Of a stretch of DNA of 64,000 nt, positions 37,401 through 49,600 are shown piece after piece. The notes under the pieces were generated by a model. The model saw nothing but the letters and a program-made list of their open reading frames with translations. It did not search any database and was not told where the DNA came from. The stretch is from Polytrichum commune (Eukaryota > Streptophyta > Polytrichopsida > Polytrichales > Polytrichaceae): the NCBI GenBank assembly GCA_950295325.1, contig OX485807.1:9575001-9639000 (forward strand), read 5' to 3'. Within the stretch, counting starts at the first letter, position 1; every line of letters begins with the position of its first letter. The translations under genes were made by a program, and so were the position numbers.

Positions 37401-38150
37401 TGCTGGTAGCAGACAGGTCAAGTACCCTGCAAGATGCGGCTACATTGCTTATGCCTGGATATCATCACAAAGATGCTTTGTCACGCTCTTTTCGAGTTCG
37501 CTATCCCACCACTGTCAAATGTTACCAGCAACGGCGCGCAGACCTGTTCCAAGTTGAACAACAACCATGTCAACAGTTGCAATCTTTACATGTTTGGAGG
37601 GTGCTTGGCACTTGCAGAGGGCTGGACGGGAGATCCCAAGTTCATTGCCCGCTAGAAATTGCCCCTTGTGCGATATTCTGGAGTAGTAACATCCGAAAAC
37701 CTACTCCCACAACTGCGAGTGACACAGTATCATCGGCCGCTTCCGGAATCATTGCCTTTCTGTGCTCCGATCTGGCTAAGTTAGCTTAGCTTCGTCCTAA
37801 GGGCTGAGGGCACGAAAGTATGCTGATATCAGGCTGACAAATGAGAGAGGTCGTGATGGAGACTAGCTAGGGATGGCTGAAATAGGAGGAGCTCGAAATT
37901 GAGGGGATTTGGGACATTTTGGTGAATGTTGATTTTGGCAGGGAATGAGAATGTGGCTCAATCTCCCATGCTCATGTGCCAGCTTAGGCCCAGGCGCCTC
38001 GCATACCATTGTGTTCATAGGTACATAACTTAAGTGGAGGCAGAGCCCATTTTGCCTGAGTGGTTCATATAATAAACTTCACCAGGTTTCTTTATTGAGT
38101 CCCTTGGTTCCTCATTCCACCTATAATATAAGTTGGCAGCGCGCAGCTGA
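34430..38150 (-). repeat. Copy D of the duplicated A-F locus
   Basis: Shared marks on the minus strand are the promoter-proximal block (about 37940-37990), the 37-bp block (37264-37300), donor-like TATATTAG|GTAAG near 37240, the 'ttgacctaagcttgaaaa' segment near 36892, and donor-like ATGAAG|GTAAG at 34537. The plus-strand frame 37277-37789 (170 codons) overlaps the region that is antisense in copy A and is not kept between copies. Module X is missing on the left side, so D is truncated at its 3' end. It contains a unique perfect hairpin at 36551-36601. Confidence 0.5.
36551..36601. repeat. Perfect 20-bp-stem hairpin with 11-base loop
   Basis: The arm 36551-36570 carries GTGTGCATGTATAGTGTTC, and the mirror is at 36582-36601. 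The pairing continues outward with a one-base bulge. The aligned place in copy B lacks it, so it arose or was inserted after duplication. Stem length is in the range of a small-RNA precursor, but the loop and flanks are short. No known microRNA is recognised. Confidence 0.7.
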
Positions 38151-40600
38151 TCTGCAATTCAATTTATTAGTCTTGACTCGCTGACCCATAAAACGACAGG
38201 AGAGGAATGTCATTTGACCAATAGAGCTCATCCTTTCATTGGGATTTCATTTCGTAACACCTACCGAGGAAGAATAGTAAAGACCTCCCGCTTTAGGTTT
38301 GTTGCTTATTCATCATAAATTATGTTCACTCCACTAATTTGGGGCTTCTTACCTCGATCTATGGGTTAAAGTGGTTGAATATAGAAATCCATGGGTTCTA
38401 CAATGGTACTAATTTGCATATTTCATCCATTCTTCCATAGGTGTTCACCATTTTCATACTAATTGTATCAAGATCTTAATTGACTCAAAGATGAATAGCT
38501 TATCACTATTGAGGATGGTTTACACTAGGGCCCAAGACCAAAGAAACTTCAAAATCAAACAATCTTATTGGTTGAGAGCAAAAATTTGGAGCCAAGGAGT
38601 TTCCATCATGGTCTCAATCTAAGGTATGCGAAAATGAAGTTGCGCTAATGTGGCATCACTTTGTCTGCCAAATCTCAATGTTGGAACTTGGTCCCAACTC
38701 AAGAAATTGCTCCTCCCGATTTGAGAAACCAATTCTCAAGTGTGGGTCCAATCTTGAATCTAAGAGGAAGGTCCATTGAGAGTTGATTTGATCCCCAAGG
38801 TTCTTGACCTTCACCCTAACGTAAACCCACCCAAAGATGCATGCACTCGGACCTTAGTTTTGAAAACTAAAATTGAAATCATGGGGAAGGAGCTATAGGT
38901 TGCAACTTGCAAGAGGTATACTAGGGATGTACTAGGATATGGAGTCTCACATGCATAAAATTTCAATTGTGAACAATTTGTAGTACCTTAGGTATTTGAA
39001 CATTTTGTATGATGAGCTAATTGTAGATTTTCATTGTACTGGGTGGATAATGTCATTCTTGACTTTCCACTTATTCAAAAGACAAGGTTGATAACTGCAC
39101 ACGAGCTCAACAATCTTGGCCATTTCAACGGTTTTGGAACTTTAATGCTACAATAGCTAATTCAAGGCTTCTCTCGACCCATGTTATTTCTTTTGTCTAG
39201 ATATATTTAGATAGTGCAAACACTAACTTGGTGTATGGTTATCAATTGACCATCTAGATCAAGTCTAGTATATATATTAAATGCTTTTTAAACTACATGG
39301 TCATCTTTTAATGAGGTCCCCTACTTCAAGCCTTACACTTGACAAGATGAACTTGCGCTGAACTGTTAATATGATGTTATTATAAAGATGGAAGGAGCAG
39401 TCAAACACTTAACATCCTTTTGATACTATCCATATTAGGGACCCCTTGTATAACAAGTATAAGTCATCTACATTTTGAACTTTAAAGATTCATTAGAATA
39501 TATATATATGTATGTCCCTCAAATTGATCTATTCAATGACATTGGATTTCTAATGCAATTATTGCTACTCCTGAAAAAATAACTTGATGATCTACATTAG
39601 TGTGTAGGTAGGATAAAAGCCCTAGGTGCCTGTTTAAGGTCACTTGCCGTAACTTGACCATCTAACTCTACAGGTTTGGTCTTCAATTCAACTATCATCT
39701 CAAACTATCATTGAAATGGATGATATCCTCACATCATTTAACGGAAACCAACAACAGGAAGCAAGCAAGTGCTTGTCACAGTGCCCAAGCGTCACAGAAA
39801 CCAACAAGTAATGAAGTTACAAAGGGCTTACAAGACAATGAAATATACTTGATTCCAGACTATCACATTTCATGATTACTCTTCCATTTTAAAAACTACT
39901 AAATATTGGAACAAATACTGGAACACCCGGAATAAATAACTTACAGTTTGTGAAGACATCCTTGGCTGGCCAGGTGCCGCATAGTGGTACTTCCCATCTG
40001 CACACATTGCCCTAATGATGAAATCAATGTAATATACTATGTAGTAGAAATGATTAGCTTGTATAGTCCCAGTCCCGTCCAGTATAATTCACCTATGCAG
40101 GTACAGACTTCAAGCTTTCAGTCAAAAGAAGTCATTATATTACCCAATGAAAATCAATGATACCTTGGTGGGACCTTGGTACATTGTACTTTGTCAAACA
40201 TGATGAAGTTCAGTTTTGCTTCTTCTCTTAAGATTAGCCAAATGTCTTCTATAGTAAGATCAAGCCCTTCATTACTGATAGTTAAAATTTTAAAATCAAA
40301 TTCCTCACTTTGCAAAAAGTATAAACCACAAAATTAGTGCAAGGAGGTCTGTCGATGCATGGTAAAATTGGTTGGAACCTGGACTTCATCCCCAACTCAT
40401 CACTTTGATAACTTATTGAAGATTAAATCAAGTCTCACTCAAGGAGTCAAGAGATATGACTTATTATTTATGGTTTAGATCATGTCTGCATTTCACAAAG
40501 AAATGTAAAAACTCATTGTATTATATTAATTGCACATTGAGATGTAACATTTCATGATAATTGCAATTTCAATACCTGGACACAAATTATCATGGGACAA
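38151..40600. other. AT-rich spacer between copies D and E
   Basis: Stops in all frames and low GC. I see no repeats with clear ends and no RNA genes. Confidence 0.5.
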
Positions 40601-43600
40601 ATCTTGTTACTCTAGTATATATGTAGGAAAAAAAGGTTGTTGATTAAGGAGAACCCTTTCCGGGGGTGTGGGGACGTGTTACTATGCACCCAGGGTTTAG
40701 GGGCAAGTAAGAATGCTTGCATGGGCTCTAGCCTCTGAATGGAAAGGACTGTTGGTGTCTCAGTAGTTTGACTAATTCGATACTTTGGAGTTGAGAGAAC
40801 TACCGCAGATACATGTGTCGATAACGGATTGTCATTTGCCCTGGTTTCCATTGCTGTTACAAAAATGATGTCAATGGAGATTAGGTCTTACAAATAAAAA
40901 CATTTGTAGATGATAAAAGCAAATGACAGACCATATAAAATTGATTACTCGAACCCTGCTTTGAGAAAATGGCATCTAAATTCCAGTTGCGTACTCCTGT
41001 TGGAAAACCCCATGCTGATTTCGAAGCTTAACAATCATATGATTTAAAGCAGATCAGTGTTATGTTGTTTCTTCAGTCCTAACAACATGAAGGTCATAGT
41101 ATGGAGTTATGACTATTTTGTAGACATCACACCCGGTGGGTACCCGGCAGTCCTGTATGAATCGGACGAACCGGACCAACCAACGATGCTCTTGTGATAT
41201 GAAGTTCTGAGAAGTCAATTGTATCTCCCGACCTACAATTTGCGCATTGACCCTGCTCAAATGACTAGGACAAGTTAAAGACGTATAGATATCAAAGTTA
41301 ACTCTTCACTTGATACAAAACATATGTGAATGATTCAATCAAAAGGCTTAATAGAGAAAAAATTCCTTTTCCATAACAATAGTCTTTCAAAAGCAGCAGC
41401 AGGACAACGTGCATTATTGGGGTAAGCTATCGAGATGTTCCAGGTTCAACTCGTTCGGTGTTTGAAGCTCTTGACATGCTATGCAACTGCAATTGGACAT
41501 GACTCGGGAATTGGTCAATGTTCACCAGACTGCTATTCCAACGTGGAGCAAGAACCAGAATGAACCTTAACTCAGTTTCTATCACCATCCGTGCAGAGCT
41601 TTTAGGAAGTCGAGATACACATAGAATTTTTACACCTTTACATGCATAGCTGATCTGAGCCCTAAGTATTAGATATAAAATAGAGATTGAATTTAAGGAA
41701 CACATACCTAGTTCGACCTCTCATCCTGTGTCGTAGCTCTGAGCAAATCCAGAACTAGCTGGCCATTGATAAATTCTGTGTTGAGCAACCTCACAATGCA
41801 CTGAACTCCAGCCTCCTTACATGTCCAGCGGGCTGAGCGTGGGCATATCTTCTGAGTAGTGGACCACAACCAACAAAATCCACAAAGAGGAAGATGTTAT
41901 GTTGTGTACGTATAGTCTAATATAAGCAAATTTGAGGAATAGCAGCTTAAATTGCCACCTTGTCTGAAGTGGGATTGTGTTCTTGATAACTCATTACTAA
42001 TGTGAAATTTGAGTGAAATGGCAGCTGCCACAAACTGTTCTCCAAGCACTTCACATGCGTGTGCGTAGAGTACCGAAGTCTGCAAGCACGAATTAAGCGT
42101 ACCTTGATTCAAGCTGCCATGATCTCCTTCAAAGGTTAAAATGCTTAAGTTCTCTGTACATTGGTTCGCTTGGAGACCTCGATAACACACAAATGTCACG
42201 AATCAATCACTTAACAGAGTACTCATACGCATTCAAGATTGCATCAGAAGATGTTACATACACTCCTTCTTCACAAGCACCAAGGAACGGTATGGAAGGA
42301 CAACATTCACACATGCTTTACGTGAGAATTGGCACTTCAATATGTCCAAATAACAGATATGATATCCCCATGGTATCATCCCTTATAAGTTCCTATATGT
42401 TATGAAACGCCGAGTTATACTCTGGTAGAGGTCCTGTCGATACACTCTACAATTGCCTGCATATGCAACGTCAGGTAACCTACAAACGACTTCCACAAAC
42501 AAGGTTTCTTGCAAGAAATGATTTGATCTGTTCTGACTGTGAAGCTCACCTCCTAATCTCCTTGTTCGATAAGGAAAAGCAGAGCGAAGCTTCTTGTGTG
42601 TTGGCAACGAGCCAAGTACGAAGATAAGATTCTTCCATGACTGACAGAATGACTGCAGATGACAACTCCCATGGTGGCATCGTTAAGAGTCCAAGGATAA
42701 GAGCCATCTCATGAATAGCATGACACTTTCATCAGATGAACTGATATGATCGATCTACAGTCTACATGATACGTACAGGTGGGCAAAGGACAGGGACACA
42801 TAACCTCTTAAACACGTACATCCCTGCACCAACGATTTGGTAACATGTGTCATGCAGGACGTGATTGTACGAGCAATAGTTTGTAATATAGAATCCATTA
42901 TTGTATGTAGGCCGCCTCCCATGAACCTAGACAACTCAATCAGCAACACTGTAGTAACCATGACAACTTGCCTAGGTGTAATGCAGAGATCAAGGTTTGA
43001 GTCAGCCATCGCCACAATAACTTGCGTATAAATGACGATACAAACCGGTGAGCCAGACAGAGAGTGACATGTCTGGAGTACGAATAGATTGAAACAATAG
43101 TTTACTCGTTAAAAATCATCTGAGTGCCAATTACTTTCTGGCAGTGGTGCTAATTCTACAGGAAGTCGTGGAAGATAGATCCAACAAATGCTAGTTGGTT
43201 CCCACCGACCACCGCAATCCATGCCGACAGTCTCGAGGCAAGAACTATTTGGTGTGAAATTCAGCAACTGAGGATACTCACTCAAGTATAGGAGGTTTTC
43301 AGAGTGCTCTTTTCACCCCAAGCGACTGCGTTGATAATGAGGCATAGATTGAATACCCTTTGAAATCTTGGGAGACAAATTTGGCGGCAACGTTTCTCCA
43401 CTTTCGAGCTCACCTCTTTTTCTGCATAAAAGTAGACGGAATCGGTTAATTGAATAGTGAAACATTCACACCTCGTTTCGTTCCTTTCTTTAAAAAACCA
43501 GAAATAAAAGGAAAAAACCCGAAAACCATTACCACTTCATCTGTCATTCCTACTGAGTGACAGACTAAGATTAGCTTGCAGTATCTTCTTTAAGGTATCA

Positions 43601-45690
43601 TACGACCTTTTCGGTTCCGACAACTGCCTAACTACTGTAGGTCGCAGATACTGCCCAACGAAGATTCAGGTGCTTCTTCTTACTTCGTTAATCGTTCCCA
43701 CGACGTGAACGAGTCCGTAAATCAGTTATTCCTCAGTTTGATACATTGCAGATCTCACACATATCAGTGTATGGAGACAACAGTGTAGCCAATCATCTAT
43801 AGTGCTCTATGGAAGTATCAGCAACCGCGCCTGGCTGACTGGACAAAATTTGGTGACCTTAAAACATTGAGAGACATCATATCTTTTGGAAAACTACAAT
43901 TTCGAGTAGCCACAAGTATCGCTCATCATCTTCAGCCCTTAAACAGACATACGAATTACCAAAGAAGAGACAGAACTCAAAATGAGTTTAAGTGGCGGAG
44001 AACTTAGAAGTTCGGCTTGTAGGAGACCTGAGCTCCCTCGCTCTCCGCCATTTATGGCTTCTCCACACAGGAGACGCATGTGGCGAGAGATAACAAACGA
44101 ATCTATAGAATATGATGACTGATGGTTCCATCAAATTTATCTTGACCTAAGCTTGAAAAAATGAATGACCAAGAGGTTGCATCTTCTCGAAGTCGTATCA
44201 TATTTACGGTCCTCTACTATGTGCACTACAAGGCAATGTGGTTGACGTTGCAAGATTTCTCACAAAATCAACCCTACACGATCGAACGCATAATCCAGGC
44301 GACGCATAGTCCACTTCTGGTTGAGAGCTTTTTCACAAACCGAACAAGAAAATGTATGCATTACTTGACGTAATGGAGAGAGTGAGTCGTTAAATATCTT
44401 TAACTTCGCCGTATATCCGATGACATTGGTCAGGGCCATTTTGGCGCTCTGTGAAGCTCCACTTGCTCTCGTCTTTTAGACAGCCTTATGACAAGTTTGA
44501 AAGACTGAAAACTGGAGGCCAAATGCCTTGGTTATTACTATACCTAATATTCTCAACCTCCTGTAAGGGTTTCTTTGTAGATTTGAATCTCTAAGATAGC
44601 TTTTGGATCTGGTCTCTCCATGCGATATTCATCATTCTTATTCAGTTCCTCCAGATCAAGCCTTACTATGTTTCAGCTCCGACAACTTCTTTGTCGCTGT
44701 TTGTCGCTGCTAGAAGACAGGTGGAGTATCCTGATGGTGCGGCTTTCAATTCTGTACCTGGATAGTTTGATATAGGTGCTTTGTCGTGGTCTTCGCAAGA
44801 TCGCTTTCGGACCACCGTGAATTCCACTGTGTTGCTGGAAACTGCGCACAGACATGTTCCAAGTTGACGCGCGTACTTAAAAAATGACAGGATGGAGAGC
44901 AACATGAAAGTGACCATTCCTCTGAACTTACAGACAAACCGATTGTCCACACCATCTGTTTCTCCTGCATTTCAATATATCGGTGGCACTCAGTCCGATA
45001 CTGCCTCCTGCCTGTGATTCGGGGTGCAGTCCCCACAGATAGATCCACACAAAAACCCTGGAGACAACTCCACTCTTTGATATGTATCACAGGTGCGGGG
45101 CCTGAACGGAAGATCCGAGATCCATTGTCCGCCCAAAACGCCTTCGTCCCCTCCACTGACAAAGTCACCTATCGAATCTACCCCCTAAACTGCAAGTAAC
45201 ACATCATCAGGCTTACCACTTTCGGAGACATTCCCCTTTGTTGCTCCGAAGGCCAGCTCCAGCCTGCAACAGGGACTAACCAGCTATTAGGTGTGGAGTA
45301 GATCTCATTAGAGCATATTATTCACCACGGCGAAGGTGACATCAGGCTGACACAGATAAGAGTCGGGATGGAGACTTAGGTATGGCTGAAATAGAGAGGA
45401 TCGAGATTGTGGGGATTTTGTCTATTTTTGGCAGGATAATCTGCAGTCTACTCTCCAAGTACCCCCATGATTCATGAATGCTCGATAGTATGCCAGGGAA
45501 TGAGAATGTGGCCCACCTTTCCATGCTCTGGTTGGGCCCAGGCTCCTCTTATGCGTTGCATTTATTCAAGGTTGAAAAGTAGTTGGGCCCATGCTTCCGT
45601 TTTGCTGGCATTGATGAGGGCGTTTATTCTCTTGGGTCCACATTCCACTGGAGTTGCATGGCCTACCTATCATGGCAGCAACTGTGATCT
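40600..45690 (-). repeat. Copy E of the duplicated A-F locus
   Basis: The minus-strand order is: promoter-proximal block (about 45496-45542), leader with CTCTCTATTTCAG text, the exon-like frame 44746-45168 (140 codons), the 37-bp block (44561-44599, most diverged), a weakened donor near 44543 (GTATAG instead of GTAAG), the 'ttgacctaagcttgaaaa' segment near 44142, module Y (42.2-43.9 kb) and module X (40.7-42.2 kb). The frame carries KEWSCLQGFC, matching KDRSCMQGWC of copy C. Module X here has MSRVNAQIVGREIQLT after an acceptor-like attgtag (minus, near 41240). No known domain is recognised. Confidence 0.5.
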
Positions 45691-46600
45691 ATGATCTGTT
45701 GATTCATTGTATTTAACTTCACCTATCAACAACACCATCACTCCAAATTGTGAGAATGTGCATAGGTACTAGGAAGGGATGGGATTACGACACTTGCTAC
45801 ATGACCTTATTCAGTCAATATTTCCCAAGTTCTTATGTAGGATAAGTATGGGAGAGGACTGTGAAAGCCTAATATGGCAAACCTTTGCTATTGATGTTTG
45901 CTTTCACACTCCACATATCTTTCCTAATGTATGTGCCTTGGTCCCCTTCTGAAATGTTACAAGATTTCTACTTCGTCAAAACGATTATGAATGGTTGACA
46001 GTTACTCACGATTTTAACCTTTATAAAAACTTCATTCAATGTCCGGTACATTTACTTTTGTATAAGACTCACATAAGTACTAAAATGTAGTTGTCTACCC
46101 AGAGGCTTTCGGGCACTCTATTTGTTGTTTTGTCCAAGTTCAACATAAAAGTTTAGTACTATGGCTATAAAATGCTTTCCCTCTTCACTTCCAAATTTCA
46201 TGAAGACTGGAACACATATTAGTACAGCATTTAGCATTATTTGCTGCCATTCTTGATGGATGAGCTGCAGATGTCACTCTTTGCCGGAGATGTTTCCGTG
46301 CCTCGCTAAGCCTTGAAATATGTTCCTACTGAATGTTTGCAATCATTTGCTCTTCGACAGAGCGTAAGGACAACTATGAACTGCCCCGCATCAACTATTG
46401 GTTGAAATGGGGTTGAAATTGTCTCTTGTACTCTCACCTCCTTCAAATAGAAACACCTAGCTACAGGTTCCATGTTTGAAGACTTGAATTGCAATCACTA
46501 TCAACCGCAGTCTGCAATCTGGACAATGTTACCAACTTCTTATTGTTATTTCATAGCATTTCTTTAAATCATGAAGTTTGTGTCATGCGGACTCTGCCCT
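45691..46600. other. Spacer between copies E and F
   Basis: AT-rich with no recognisable gene. The minus-strand frame 46306-46494 is short and unassigned. Confidence 0.5.
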
Positions 46601-49600
46601 CTGGAACCTTAAAATCTCCTCATCTGCAATGATTGATCAATACTGAACAACATCAACGACACCGTGCAATGCCCTCTAAATTGGACTGGTGTTTCAGTAG
46701 GTCTGACTATTCAAACATGTCAGGATTGAGTGAGCTCGCCTCACGCTCACCTCAAGCTACAAATGTCCCCTCAGTGTTGGTCACTTGTTAAGACCTGCAG
46801 AAATGATACGTGTGTCAATGCTGATATCTGTAACATGAGGATCACTCAGTGATTCGGAAGATTTAAGGTGCGATCGATCCTTGTCCATCTTCAACCTATT
46901 CCGGCTAATCTTATTCTGTACACAAGCAACAAAATATCAGTATCGACAACTTTCAAACCTCGCAGGGGGCTGCCATTGATCTGCTTGTACACTCTGGGAT
47001 TTGCTAACTCGGTCCTCCAAGGCCTTGCGGTTGAGTAGCTTCTTCAACTGGCTCACAACACCGAAGGTCCACCGAGTTAACAAATAGTCCACACTTATAT
47101 ACACCTAAGCAGCCTGACAGTACTCCAAAGGTTTTCTCGAGCACATCTATAATGAAAGTAGATAACAAACCACATAAAATCTGATATCACATCTCACATT
47201 TATTTGAGAAAAAATCTTCGAGTTAGCATTTTGGAAGATCACATGCTCATGTCAATGTCTCTCAAGTGGCTCAAACTGAGAGCAGATCAAATTGTTGGTA
47301 TATCAGGGCTGGCAAGTTACTGAATGAAGCTCCATGCACTAGAGCTGGGGAATGATTCGGGTTTGAACACCATCCGGTAGACATGTATGTGTGGATGGAA
47401 GTAGAGCTGGATATAATTATCAAAGTTAGGTCTGACTGTTTGACCAACCAATTCATTTCTTTGCCGGCTTCCCATTTGAACCCAAGCAAGGAATTAAAGA
47501 CGGTTGCAAAAGACATATATGATGTCGCATTGTGGAGATAATTACAAACATTTTACACAACCCTCAACCCTTAATGACACAGATAACTCAAAGATTGAAA
47601 ACATGACGCAAAATTTTCCACCTGTATCAACATCGAGAAGCAAAGTCAGAACTAGCAGTCCAGTTAGAGAATTTCGTGTTGATAGTCCCAAACAAACAAG
47701 TAATCCATGTTCCTTGTTCGTCAGCCGGGCAAACAACCAGCAAACGCAAAAAGAGAGCACATTGTGTACATGAATTGCTTCGTAATTTTCTTGATATTCT
47801 ATTCTTGATGTATCCATGGCCTAATGCAAAACGTTCAGTGAACTTATATCTACGCACAAACTGTTATAATACCATTCCAAACATATTCGAGGACCAAAAA
47901 TTGCAAGGACGAAATTAGAGTACTTTAATAAAAGTAGCCACGCGCGATCTGTTTCACCGGTTAAGATGGACAATCCGTAATCCATTCCGTAGGGACCCCC
48001 TCACAAACAACACAAAAAAGTCATATCTGTTGTGTTCGAATTCACATTTGTTGCTACTGAGACGAAAAGAAGGAAAACTAAATAACGGTCATAATTCCAA
48101 CTCAAAAGGAAGGCAAGGACCAGTCACAAGTACTTCACCAATGCTCCATTTCACATTGACTTTTGACACTCCGAAAATTATCTTCCCGCTTTCAATCTTG
48201 ACATACTTTTCCAAGATGCCTGTGACCGCAGATCTGTGACTTCAGTGACAAACTGTCCGGCAAAGCTTTCTCACAACTTTATCCAGTTGCTATGACTGCA
48301 ACTCTCAACTGTTTCGTAACGTTTACCATACTTGAAGCACATGGGATATCAGTGAACTAAATGCGCTTCCATTCAGAACATCTCGTCTTCTAACGGATAT
48401 CGCATTGACAATAGAATTCAAGCTTCATGCACATTACACTGTGTACACTCCCAACAGTTCACTTCTCATGAGAAGATAGGATCAAAATTGACTAAAAGTT
48501 GTCTGATAAAAGCGCACTTTCAAGCACAGATGAACGGGTTTTGTCAATCCCTTTCGAACGTTTCTCTGTGCTTAAATGTGCGCAATTTTCAGATAACATT
48601 TGGTCAAGAAAGCTCTATCGGACGGAGATTGCCAAATACGTACCAACGCGAATGAAAACCATGAAGTTTCTTCTACTTGGAAAAATGTCTTAAGCGTACC
48701 TCAAAGGGTCGCAGTACATTCCTCTCAAGTTGAATCGCATCCGCAGCTGTGGTCACATTTCTCAGCTTGTAGTAGGCCAGTTCGAAGCTTATGATGTAAA
48801 GAACCAGACATGATTATCATCGTTGATACCGATACAACACCAGAATCAAGAGCGTGTCGGTACCAGCAGATACCAAAGAATCGTCCCTAAATCGTCGACT
48901 ATATTTCAGATTACATCAGAGAATGTCTTACTCAACCTGATTCTCAATGCACAAATCGCCTACAAACGTTAAGAACAATAACTGGACTTTCAGCTTTTGT
49001 ATAGTCTCACATCTGACCTTTTGAGGTCATACCTGGTATGAATCCATGACAATTACAGTAATAGAACTCCTTGCCGAGAACTGTGTGTACGCACCTGCAA
49101 TATGTTACCATATCCAGCATAGGCATAGTTAGGTGAAAACAACGTTCATCAACAAGGTATGTTGATAGAGTAAACTCAATTGCCGCTGTGTATGCAAATT
49201 TCATTAAACAATCAGCCAAAACATCCTCTCGAAGGACGTAAGATTCTTCTACCAATGCCACCGCGACTGCACCGTGTAAATTTAGATACTGACATCATGA
49301 TGAATATCAGATTGAGAGACTTCTTGACGAACAATATAACATTATGAAGAGAAACACATATCATTTTGGTAGCAATTCGGGTTGGCAATTCTCATGAATG
49401 TAATGGTATGGTCAATAATCTGCTTGATGCACTTCCCTGCTAAATAACCTTACCTTATGAGTCCTTGCAAGTTTCACCACCACCATCGAGTTATCGCCTC
49501 GAACATGCTGGAAACAACGCCATTATTTCCCACCACCAACCAGATCTGGGAAAAAAAATAAGTTGCTCAATGGCCGAGCCAATAGGAAAATATTCGATGA

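Noticed and set aside
37277-37789. 170-codon plus-strand frame in copy D
   Set aside because: Not conserved in frame with copies A, B, C or E and overlaps the conserved minus-strand donor region.
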